Of a stretch of 64,000 nt of DNA, positions 50,176 to 57,961 are shown one piece after another. The position numbers and the translations under genes are program-made. Source of the DNA: Bacillota bacterium (GTDB taxonomy: Bacteria; Bacillota; Bacilli; Paenibacillales; NBRC-103111). Under the pieces are notes generated by a model. It saw only the letters and a program-made list of their open reading frames with translations, was not told where the DNA came from and made no database searches. The DNA lies in assembly GCA_023388055.1 (NCBI GenBank), contig JAEWGW010000022.1, positions 1 to 64,000 on the forward strand, read 5' to 3'. How positions within the stretch are numbered: position 1 is the first letter of the stretch; each line of letters begins with the position of its first letter.

Positions 50176-51391
50176 TGTGAACCGTTCCAACCGGAAACCA
50201 ACCGAAAAGCTGATCTTGGCTTGGGCAGCCGTGGCAGTCCTGACAGTTATGCTGACAGGATGCTGGAACCGCAAGGAGCTGAATGAGCTGTCCATCGTGC
50301 TCGCTGTGGGGATTGATTCAATCGGTGACCAATATGAGCTAAGCTTGCAGGTGGTAGACCCTTCGCAGATGACACGCAATAAAGTATCAGAGCGTTCTCC
50401 CACCAGGGTATATACGGAACACGCCTCCACCCTGTTTGAGGCTTTCCGCAAGCTCACGACTATGGCTTCCAGGAGAATGTACTTTTCCCATATGCAATTT
50501 GTCATCTTTGATGAGAAAACCGCCAAAAACGGAATCAAAGTCCCGCTGGACATGCTGTTCCGCGATCATGAAATCCGTCCCGACTTTCACTTGGCCATTG
50601 CCCGTAAGCATTCGGCTAAGGACATTATTTCCTTTGTGACGCCATCCGAGGTGCTTCCTGCTCTGGACCTGAGCAAATCCTTGAAGATATCGGAAAAATT
50701 ATGGGCGCCAACCACAGCGGTGAATGTCCTGGATCTTATGCAAAGCCTTACTGAAGCCGGAATCGAACCGGTGCTGACCGGAATAGAGCTGATTGGAAAC
50801 CCGAAGAAAGGAATGTCGCTGGACAATGTGAAGCAGCCCGCCACATACGCAAGCTATGCCTACACAGGAGTTGGTGTGTTCCGGGGGGACCGATTGGTTG
50901 GCTGGCTGAATGAATCGGACAGCAAAGCCTTAACTTATATCTCCAATAAGGTCGCCAGCACTGCAGCTGTAGTTCCATGTCCCGAGTTGGATGGAGCATT
51001 CGCCGTAGAAGTAACTCACTCCCACATTAAAACCATACCCCTCATGAAGGAGAACAAACCGAGCATCCGACTGGAGGTGTTTATCGAAGCTAATCTTGCA
51101 GAGGTCCAGTGCCCAGCAGATATAACAGATGAAGCAACGTTTATGGTTATGCAACAGGCGGCTTCGGAGGAGTTAAAAAAGGTTCTGTTAAGAGGTGTTC
51201 ACCAAGCCCAGCATACCTATAAATCAGATATCTTCGGCTTCGGGGAAACCTTCCACCGGAAGTTCCCGGGAATGTGGAAACAATGGAAGGGGGAGTGGTC
51301 GCAAATGTTTAGCCAGCTTCCTGTTGAGGTTGAGATGAATTACAATTTGCGCCGTAATGGCAAGATTTCCAATCCAATTCAAGAAAATTAG
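50168..51391 (+). CDS. Spore germinant receptor subunit C (GerC family lipoprotein)
   Basis: 407 residues. Lipoprotein signal with lipobox MLTGC, then WNRKELNELSIVLAVGIDSI, typical of GerC proteins that anchor at the outer face of the spore inner membrane. Full family length. ATG at 50168 lies within the end of the A-subunit gene after AGGAGC. Confidence 0.93.
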   Translation: MGNVNRSNRKPTEKLILAWAAVAVLTVMLTGCWNRKELNELSIVLAVGIDSIGDQYELSLQVVDPSQMTRNKVSERSPTRVYTEHASTLFEAFRKLTTMASRRMYFSHMQFVIFDEKTAKNGIKVPLDMLFRDHEIRPDFHLAIARKHSAKDIISFVTPSEVLPALDLSKSLKISEKLWAPTTAVNVLDLMQSLTEAGIEPVLTGIELIGNPKKGMSLDNVKQPATYASYAYTGVGVFRGDRLVGWLNESDSKALTYISNKVASTAAVVPCPELDGAFAVEVTHSHIKTIPLMKENKPSIRLEVFIEANLAEVQCPADITDEATFMVMQQAASEELKKVLLRGVHQAQHTYKSDIFGFGETFHRKFPGMWKQWKGEWSQMFSQLPVEVEMNYNLRRNGKISNPIQEN

Positions 51392-51413
51392 GTTAAGGAG
51401 GACTGAAAGCCAT

Positions 51414-51641
51414 ATGCTGGCTGCGGTGCTTGTGATTTCGCTGATTGCCGTGCTGATCGAATACCGGACTTTGCTGAAAAACAACCGGAGGCGGGAAGTC
51501 ACCGTGAGCGCAATTCTCATGCTGGGAGCCATCCTGCTCGGCCTCCTCCGATTAATGAGAATTTCCATTCCCAGCCCACTGCTGGTTATCCGTTGGATCT
51601 TTCAGCCGGCAAGTCAGCTTCTGAATAAGTGGTTATCTTGA
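51414..51641 (+). CDS. Small membrane protein in the ger operon (GerD-subunit-like)
   Basis: 75 residues with two hydrophobic segments (about 2-14 and 30-48). AAGGAGG lies about 12 bases before the ATG, slightly far. Small two-helix proteins of unknown role are found between ger receptor genes in several Bacillales and can modulate receptor function. Placement between the C and B genes supports that reading. Confidence 0.7.
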   Translation: MLAAVLVISLIAVLIEYRTLLKNNRRREVTVSAILMLGAILLGLLRLMRISIPSPLLVIRWIFQPASQLLNKWLS

Positions 51642-51655
51642 ACATGGAGGTTTGA

Positions 51656-52762
51656 ATGAATAAGCAGAAGTTAACCGCAAGGCAGGCAACATTCTGGTTC
51701 GTGATGTATCAAGTGGGAAGTGCTTATCTCATCCTCCCTACGTCTATCATAAAAATCGCCAAACAAGATGCCTGGTTATCGGCTCTTGTTTCCTTGGCAA
51801 TGAACTTTTTATTGATCCCTTTATACGTGGCCATTGCCAATCAAATGAAGGGTAAGCCGCTGGTTGCCTATATTGACACTCTTCTTGGCAAAAGGGCAGG
51901 CAGATGCTTTACCTTTCTTTTTATTGTATCCGTTCCTTTTATAATTTTCATATTGACTCTCCGGAATATAGGTGACTTTATCTCCACCTCCATCATGCCG
52001 GAAACACCGGAAGAAGCGGTTTATGCATTGATGCTCATTGCCGTTTATTGTGTAGTGCGGGCAGGGGCAGCAGTCATCGGACGCTCAGCAGAAACCCTGT
52101 TCGTGGTCATTCCTTCGCTGTTTCTGATTGTATCCGTTCTACTGCTCCCGGGTGCGGAATTTAAGCATCTTTTGCCGGTTTATGAATTTGGTTGGAAGCC
52201 GATCGTACGGGCTTCTTTTCTGTTGCTGTCCTTCCCGTTTTTAGAGACGTTTTTATTTCTGTTTTTGCTTTCGAATTTAGGAAGTTCTGATGTCTGGAAA
52301 AAAGCTGTGGTCCGCAGTTCCCTGTTTAGCGGCTTTGTGTGTGTGGTTATGCTGCTGATGGTTACTGCAGTATTGAGTCAAAGCGTTGCATCGGATCTAA
52401 CTTATTCCAGCTATTCTGTTGTTCGGTCAATTAATATTGGGGATTTTATCCAACGGTTTGAAGTTGCCATCGCAATTAACTGGTACATTTCTATATTTTT
52501 CCGGCTGGCCTTACTCCTCTATATTACGGTTCATGGACTGGGATCTGTGTTTCGGTTACAGGATGCCACTTCCTTATTGATCCCTGTAATGCTTATTGCC
52601 TTGATTATGGCTCATTCCATATGGCCCAATACTACGTACCTGGTAGATTTTTTTCAAATCTGGCCTTTATATGCGATGGTTTTTGGGATTGCGGTTCCGT
52701 TGGCTATCTGGCTGCTTGGCCGCGTCAAGCAATCAAAAAGCCGGAGAACACCGCGTATATAG
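51656..52762 (+). CDS. Spore germinant receptor subunit B (GerB/GerKB family)
   Basis: 368 residues with ten membrane segments of the APC-type endospore-germination permease family (LTARQATFWFVMYQVGSAYL at the N-terminus; SYSVVRSINIGDFIQRFEVA in the middle). It provides the nutrient-binding permease-like subunit. Last gene of the operon, followed by a strong terminator. Confidence 0.93.
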   Translation: MNKQKLTARQATFWFVMYQVGSAYLILPTSIIKIAKQDAWLSALVSLAMNFLLIPLYVAIANQMKGKPLVAYIDTLLGKRAGRCFTFLFIVSVPFIIFILTLRNIGDFISTSIMPETPEEAVYALMLIAVYCVVRAGAAVIGRSAETLFVVIPSLFLIVSVLLLPGAEFKHLLPVYEFGWKPIVRASFLLLSFPFLETFLFLFLLSNLGSSDVWKKAVVRSSLFSGFVCVVMLLMVTAVLSQSVASDLTYSSYSVVRSINIGDFIQRFEVAIAINWYISIFFRLALLLYITVHGLGSVFRLQDATSLLIPVMLIALIMAHSIWPNTTYLVDFFQIWPLYAMVFGIAVPLAIWLLGRVKQSKSRRTPRI

Positions 52763-52763
52763 A

Positions 52764-52791
52764 AAAATGGCACTCCGGAGAGTGCCATTTT
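52764..52791. terminator. Bidirectional terminator, ger operon and ddh
   Basis: A perfect 12-bp stem AAAATGGCACTC/GAGTGCCATTTT with tetraloop CGGA, between convergent genes. Confidence 0.92.
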
Positions 52792-52818
52792 ACCTCTTTT
52801 GTATCGATGAAGCAAACC

Positions 52819-53799
52819 TTACAACAGCTCGCGCCGGAGCTCCTCGGCCGACTTCGGGGACAAATATGAAAGCGGAATATCAAACACCGTTCTCGCTCCG
52901 GTCTGGCCCTCTTGGCTCATCCGGTAAGCCGCCCGGGCATACGCCACTAACACACTGGCTGTAAAGCCGGGATTGCTCTCCAGCTTCAGACTGAATTCAA
53001 TGATCTGGCGTTTGCCTTGGCCCGTAATTCCGCTGCGAATCACAAAGCCGCCATGGGGCATTTCGCCATGCTCCCGCTTCAGCTGCTCCTCGGTGATGAA
53101 GGTCACCGTGGTATTATAGTCGGCGAAGTAATTCGGCATGGATTCGATGGTACGGCGGATTTCATCCTGGTCCGCCCCCTCCTCGGCTACTACAAAACAC
53201 TCGCGCACATGCTTCTGCCGCGTGGTCAGCTCCGGCGTTTCCCCGGAACGGATGCTCTCGATGACTTCTTCTACAGGCACTGTGTATTGGACTCCGCCCT
53301 TTACACCCGTTACGCGGCGGATAGCGTCGGAGTGGCCTTGGCTAACGCCCTTACCCCAGAACGTATAATCCGTTCCCTCCGGGAGAATGGACTGGGCCAG
53401 CAACCGGTTCATGGAAAACAGCCCCGGGTCCCAGCCTGTGGAGATGACGCTGACAACCCCGTTTTCCTTTGCAGCAGCGTCCACTGCCTCGAAGAACTCC
53501 GGAATTTTCGCATGGGTATCGAAGCTGTCCACTGTATTAAACATTCGGGCCATCATGGGGGTCTGCTCCGGAAGATCTGTAGCCGATCCGCCGCACATAA
53601 TCATCACATCGATGGCTCCCACATATTGCTCCGTCGCAGAAATATGCTCGAACTTGGCATTGCCGCCCTCCGCTTTCATTTGCTCGGGCTGCCTGCGTGT
53701 GAATATAGCAGCCAGCTCCATATCCGGATTCTGGGCAATTGCTTGCTGAACACCCTTGCCAAGGTTACCGTAGCCTACAATTCCAATCTTTATTGTCAT
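52819..53799 (-). CDS. ddh: meso-Diaminopimelate D-dehydrogenase
   Basis: 326 residues. Rossmann motif GIVGYGNLGKGV (6-17) and the Ddh stretches STGWDPGLFSMNRLLAQSIL and KGVSQGHSDAIRRVTGVKGG. It makes meso-DAP in one step from tetrahydrodipicolinate with NADPH and ammonia, feeding both lysine and the DAP-type wall built by MurE at 58 kb. ATG at 53799 with AAAAGGAG about ten bases upstream; a longer start at 53820 lacks a site. Confidence 0.93.
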   Translation of the reverse strand: MTIKIGIVGYGNLGKGVQQAIAQNPDMELAAIFTRRQPEQMKAEGGNAKFEHISATEQYVGAIDVMIMCGGSATDLPEQTPMMARMFNTVDSFDTHAKIPEFFEAVDAAAKENGVVSVISTGWDPGLFSMNRLLAQSILPEGTDYTFWGKGVSQGHSDAIRRVTGVKGGVQYTVPVEEVIESIRSGETPELTTRQKHVRECFVVAEEGADQDEIRRTIESMPNYFADYNTTVTFITEEQLKREHGEMPHGGFVIRSGITGQGKRQIIEFSLKLESNPGFTASVLVAYARAAYRMSQEGQTGARTVFDIPLSYLSPKSAEELRRELL

Positions 53800-53842
53800 T
53801 TTCCAGTAGCTCCTTTTCATTCAATAGGTGTGACGTCTCTTA

Positions 53843-54003
53843 GGGCCTGTCTGAAAACCCACTTGAGGGCATCTTATCCCGCCTTTTCGCCCCATGCTGC
53901 GTTACTTTTGCTTGACGTACCCCCGGTACGCCTTCACAAAAGTGCCTTTCCTGGAAGGAAATTTCAGGATAATCTGCTCCCCTCGGAGTTTTCAGACACA
54001 CCC
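53843..54003. mobile_element. 161-bp MITE with TA target duplication
   Basis: The ends are near-perfect inverted repeats: GGGCCTGTCTGAAAAC on the left, and on the right the complement of GGGTGTGTCTGAAAAC. The dinucleotide TA flanks both sides (53841-53842, 54004-54005). An internal palindrome CGTACCGGGGGTACG lies near 53918-53932. No transposase. TA duplication fits elements mobilised by IS630/Tc1-type transposases. Confidence 0.82.
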
Positions 54004-54089
54004 TAGTATATCTCAATATCACGCATCATGTCAGGTTCATAGCGAAAAAATGCCTATAATAAACGAAAACAACGCTTTAATAGACAATA

Positions 54090-54116
54090 AACCCCTTCTG
54101 CAGCGCGGAAGGGGTT
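54090..54116 (-). terminator. Terminator of the DEAD-box helicase gene
   Basis: AACCCCTTC/GAAGGGGTT stem with a nine-base loop, then TATTGTCT on the minus strand. Confidence 0.8.
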
Positions 54117-54150
54117 GTTGCTTTAAACTATTCCAATTCCGGGCATGCCC

Positions 54151-55413
54151 TTAGCGTCTGCGGTAACGCCCGCCCGATTCGCCGCCAGGCTTGCGGGCTC
54201 CTTCTCTGGAAGGCGCCCTCTTGGCATTGTTGGCTTTTGGCGCCGCCGCGGTCACTGCAGGAGCGGGCTTCTCCATGGTCATGGGGTAAGGATGATCAGC
54301 AATCACCGGAATTTTTTGCTTGGTGAGCTTCTCGATATCCTTAAGGTACGGAATTTCCTCATCCTCGCAGAAGGAGATGGCAACCCCGCTCAACCCGGCA
54401 CGACCGGTACGGCCGATCCGGTGGACATAGGTCTCCGGGATGTTCGGCAGATTATAGTTAATCACATGGGACAGCTCGTCAATGTCGATGCCCCGGGCCG
54501 CAATGTCGGTTGCCACCAGCAGCCGGGTGACGCCGTTCTTGAAGTTGTTCAGCGCCGCCTGGCGGGCATTCTGTGACTTGTCGCCATGAATGGCCTGCGC
54601 CGTAATCTTCACCTTGGTCAAGCCGCGCACCAGCCGGTCAGCACCGTGCTTCGTCCGGGTGAATACCAGAGCGCTGGTGATGGACTTGTCCTGCAGCAGA
54701 TCAATGAGCAGCGGCAGCTTATTCGGCTTGTCCACGTAATAGAGCATCTGCTGGATTCTCTCCACCGTTGTGGAGGCAGGGGTGACCTCAATTTTTACGG
54801 GATTCTTCAACAAGGAGTTGACCAGGGACATGATCTCTGGCGGCATAGTAGCCGAGAAGAATAACGTCTGCCGCTTGGCGGGCAGCTTGGCAATAATCCG
54901 CTTCATATCATGAATGAAACCCATGTCCAGCATCCGGTCGGCTTCGTCCAACACCAGAATCTGTACGTGACGCAGGTCCACAAAACCTTGGTTCATCAGG
55001 TCGATCAGCCGTCCCGGGGTGGCAATCAGAATATCCGTGCCCTGGGCCAGCAGCTGCTCCTGGGCCCTCTGCGAAACACCGCCTACAATTACGCCGCAGC
55101 GCAGATTCGTGAATGAGCCGTAAGCCTTGGCGTTATCGGCAATCTGGATGGCCAGCTCGCGGGTAGGGGTCAGAATCAGCGAACGAATGACACGTTTGCC
55201 GCTGGGACGGCCTTGTTGGGTGCTCAGCAGCTGGATAATCGGCAGCAGGAATGCTGCTGTTTTGCCGGTCCCTGTCTGGGCGCAGCCGAACAGGTCGCGG
55301 CCCTCCAATACGGGGGGAATAGCCTGCTCCTGGATCGGCGTAGGCTGCGTATATTGCTGCTTGGTGATGGCTTTCATAATCGGGGGAATCAACTGCAATT
55401 GTTCGAATGTCAT
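54151..55413 (-). CDS. DEAD-box ATP-dependent RNA helicase
   Basis: 420 residues. Q motif (QPTPIQEQAIP), motif I AQTGTGKT, motif II DEAD in VLDEADRMLD, motif III SAT, and motif VI HRIGRTGRAG; then a short basic Ala/Pro/Arg-rich tail ending GGRYRRR. Resembles the RhlE/CshA group, which unwinds RNA in ribosome assembly, mRNA decay or cold response. The tail is shorter than in CshA. ATG at 55413 with AAGGAGAG five bases upstream. Confidence 0.93.
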   Translation of the reverse strand: MTFEQLQLIPPIMKAITKQQYTQPTPIQEQAIPPVLEGRDLFGCAQTGTGKTAAFLLPIIQLLSTQQGRPSGKRVIRSLILTPTRELAIQIADNAKAYGSFTNLRCGVIVGGVSQRAQEQLLAQGTDILIATPGRLIDLMNQGFVDLRHVQILVLDEADRMLDMGFIHDMKRIIAKLPAKRQTLFFSATMPPEIMSLVNSLLKNPVKIEVTPASTTVERIQQMLYYVDKPNKLPLLIDLLQDKSITSALVFTRTKHGADRLVRGLTKVKITAQAIHGDKSQNARQAALNNFKNGVTRLLVATDIAARGIDIDELSHVINYNLPNIPETYVHRIGRTGRAGLSGVAISFCEDEEIPYLKDIEKLTKQKIPVIADHPYPMTMEKPAPAVTAAAPKANNAKRAPSREGARKPGGESGGRYRRR

Positions 55414-55527
55414 AAGCTCTCCTTCTCAAATGGCCATACATGTATAAGCTTCTATACTAGCATTATAACCTAGAAAAGCAATAGAGCTACCCTGACCGAG
55501 AGCACCGGCCCCGATTTTTTTTGCATT

Positions 55528-56208
55528 CTACCTCTCCTGCTCCTGAATCACCTGCTCAATTCCCAGAAGAATCACCCTCAGGCCGAACTCAAAGGCCCTG
55601 TCTGTTCCCATCAGCTCGAAGAGCCCGTTGGTAAACATTCTCCGGAACAATCCCGCATCCTTATCGTTCATGGAATCCAACAGCTGCACCATTTCCTCGC
55701 CGGGAAGCGCCCCCTGGTCATGAAGCATCTCGGAGACGCTCCGCTCATGCTGGTAATGGTCCAAAACGAAGTAATACACATAATTCACCAGCGTGGTAAC
55801 CACCTGCATTTTTTGCTCCAGCCCCAACGGCGTGGATTCCACACATAGCAGCATACGGTTGGTGAAACGGATGATGTCCGGCTCGTGAGGCAGCGTCATC
55901 ATCATGAGCTGTGTGGAGCAGGGATACCGGCTTAAGACGCGGCGCACCGTTACGGCCAGCCCCGTAAGCTGCTCCTTCCAGTCCCCCTCGGAGTGGAACT
56001 CCTCCAATATAATCCCGGATACCTGATTGGCCAGGCGCTGGTAGAGGAGCTGTTTGCTCTTGAAATACCAGTACAAGGAAGGGGCCTGAATCCCCAGCTT
56101 GTCAGCCAAGCGCCTCATGCTGAATTTCTCGATGCTGTCCTCCCCGAGAAGTGCCCACGACGCTTCCAGAATCTTTTCCTCCGATATCTGAGGCTGCTGC
56201 TTTTTCAT
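55528..56208 (-). CDS. TetR-family transcriptional repressor
   Basis: 226 residues. N-terminal helix-turn-helix (FSMRRLADKLGIQAPSLYWYFKSKQLL, about 27-55) with a TetR_C-type ligand domain. It diverges from the MATE transporter gene, and three related operator-like sites fill the shared promoter, so it most likely represses the exporter and itself and releases on drug binding. ATG at 56208 with AAAGGGCGG upstream. Confidence 0.9.
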   Translation of the reverse strand: MKKQQPQISEEKILEASWALLGEDSIEKFSMRRLADKLGIQAPSLYWYFKSKQLLYQRLANQVSGIILEEFHSEGDWKEQLTGLAVTVRRVLSRYPCSTQLMMMTLPHEPDIIRFTNRMLLCVESTPLGLEQKMQVVTTLVNYVYYFVLDHYQHERSVSEMLHDQGALPGEEMVQLLDSMNDKDAGLFRRMFTNGLFELMGTDRAFEFGLRVILLGIEQVIQEQER

Positions 56209-56223
56209 CGTATCCGCCCTTTT

Positions 56224-56310
56224 ATCTAACAGTGTAAGTTTGTGCTTTACAAGTCTATAGGTACATGATATCATCTAACACTGTAAGGTTCAATCTAACA
56301 CCGTTAGATT
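56224..56310. promoter_or_regulatory. TetR-MATE intergenic operator array
   Basis: Three sites share ATCTAACAnYGTnAG: 56224-56240 (ATCTAACAGTGTAAGTT), 56273-56290 (ATCTAACACTGTAAGGTT) and 56292-56310 (AATCTAACACCGTTAGATT, a perfect palindrome with 8-bp arms). The first lies near the tetR start, the other two towards the MATE gene. Confidence 0.8.
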
Positions 56311-56346
56311 AGAGTTTGCGAAATTTAGAAGAGAGTGGTGATCTAT

Positions 56347-57705
56347 ATGGATTCAGAAAACCTTTATTATTTTGAAAAAGCCCCTATCGCTAAAGCCGTC
56401 GCCCACTTCGCTGTTCCCATGATGTTAGGCACGTCCATGAGTGTGATTTATGCCATCCTCAACGCTTATTTCCTTGGGACTCTCAATAATACGGCCATGC
56501 TGACCGCACTGGCATTAACCCTGCCCCTATTCGCTATTATTATGGCGCTGGGCAATCTGATCGGTATCGGCAGCGGCACCTTCATCTCCCGTTTGCTGGG
56601 GGAAAAAAGGTACAGTGATGTAAAGCATGTATCGTCCTTCGCTTTTTACAGCAGTCTCCTCCTGGGATTGATTCTGATGGCTGTTGCCCTGCCGTTCATC
56701 GATTCCATCGTTCGCGGCCTAGGAGCGACGCCCGATTCCTTCGGCTTCACCCGGGACTATGTTCTGATTATGCTGCTTGGCTCGCCATTCGTCGTTTCCT
56801 TCTTCACACTGGAGAATATCGTGCGTTCGGAGGGGGCCGCGATTACCTCGATGATCGGGATGATACTCAGTGTTGCTGTAAATATTATGCTGGATGCGCT
56901 GGTGATTTTCGTTTTTCATTGGGGTGTAATGGGTGTTGCAGCGGCTACGGTTGTGTCCAATTTGGCCGCAAGTGTATTCTACGCCTGCTATATCAAGTAC
57001 AAGAGCGGGTTCCTGACCATCTCTCTGAAATGGTTCAAAATGACCGGGGAAATCCTGCGCAATGTGTTCAAAATCGGCGTGCCCGTTTTTATCATGAGTG
57101 TGTTTTTGGGGGCTATGTCGCTGATCCTTAACCATTTTCTTGTGGAGTACGGGGATGAGGCTGTCGCAGCTTACGGAATCTCTTCGCGGCTGCTGCAATT
57201 TCCCGAGTTTATTCTGATGGGCTTGTGTGAGGGAGTGGTGCCGCTGATTGCCTTCACGTTCACTTCCAATAGATTGCGGATGAAACAAACCATCCGGTTT
57301 ACAATTCAAACGATTGTCGGTCTGGCCGCTGTGTTTGGTGTTGCCGTCTACCTGGTCTCCGACCACCTGATCGGATTTTTTACCAACGACCCGCATTTAA
57401 TCGAGATGGGCAGCTATATTCTCCATGTAACGTTTTTGTCTCTCTTTATTTCCGGCATCACCACCTTGTTTACGGGAATCTTCCAGGCAACCGCACAGGG
57501 TACCGCGGCGTTTATGATGTCGGTGATTCAGGGAATTACGCTGATTCCCGTTCTGTTCATCGCCAACCACACCCACGGCTTCCACGGGGTCGTCTGGTCG
57601 CTGGTGATCGCGGATGCCGCGGCGTTCCTGGTGGGGGCCGGTATGCTGTATGCTCTGCGGCACAAGCTGCAGCCGGACTTGGCTGCGTTGGCGCAGCAAG
57701 GATAA
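56347..57705 (+). CDS. MATE-family multidrug efflux transporter (MepA-like)
   Basis: 452 residues with twelve membrane helices in two MatE repeats (IAKAVAHFAVPMMLGTSMSV; ILRNVFKIGVPVFIMSVFLG). The length and N-terminal sequence resemble MepA of staphylococci, a cation-coupled exporter of dyes and fluoroquinolones. Its regulator is the divergent TetR protein (mepA itself uses a MarR regulator). ATG at 56347 with GGTGA upstream. Confidence 0.92.
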   Translation: MDSENLYYFEKAPIAKAVAHFAVPMMLGTSMSVIYAILNAYFLGTLNNTAMLTALALTLPLFAIIMALGNLIGIGSGTFISRLLGEKRYSDVKHVSSFAFYSSLLLGLILMAVALPFIDSIVRGLGATPDSFGFTRDYVLIMLLGSPFVVSFFTLENIVRSEGAAITSMIGMILSVAVNIMLDALVIFVFHWGVMGVAAATVVSNLAASVFYACYIKYKSGFLTISLKWFKMTGEILRNVFKIGVPVFIMSVFLGAMSLILNHFLVEYGDEAVAAYGISSRLLQFPEFILMGLCEGVVPLIAFTFTSNRLRMKQTIRFTIQTIVGLAAVFGVAVYLVSDHLIGFFTNDPHLIEMGSYILHVTFLSLFISGITTLFTGIFQATAQGTAAFMMSVIQGITLIPVLFIANHTHGFHGVVWSLVIADAAAFLVGAGMLYALRHKLQPDLAALAQQG

Positions 57706-57775
57706 GAGGCGGCAGAGTGTCCGCGGCTTCTGCGGCTTCTGGGCTTCCGGGCGTCTGCGGCTTCTGGGCGTCTCG

Positions 57776-57959
57776 CTAACGAACCTGTAACACGCTATTT
57801 CGCGAAAAAGAGGCATGGTAAAAATCTAACGAATCTGTAACACGCTATTCTCGGGTTTTGGAGCATTTCAGCGCCAAATCGGACAAATAGCGTGGCTAGG
57901 ATTCGTTAGATTGACTAAATGGCCATATCTGTTGAAATAGCGTGGCACAGATTCGTTAA
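57776..57959. repeat. FFRR palindromic repeat, full copy (GAATCTG subtype)
   Basis: Forward cores CTAACGAACCTGTAACACGC (57776) and CTAACGAATCTGTAACACGC (57827); inverted cores GCGTGGCTAGGATTCGTTAG (to 57910) and GCGTGGCACAGATTCGTTAA (to 57959). It ends two bases from the murE stop codon, filling almost the whole gap between the convergent MATE and murE genes. Confidence 0.92.
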
Positions 57960-57961
57960 GG

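Noticed and set aside
53894..54154. Open frame crossing the MITE
   Set aside because: It lies largely within the non-coding element and continues through the helicase terminator; no homology recognised.
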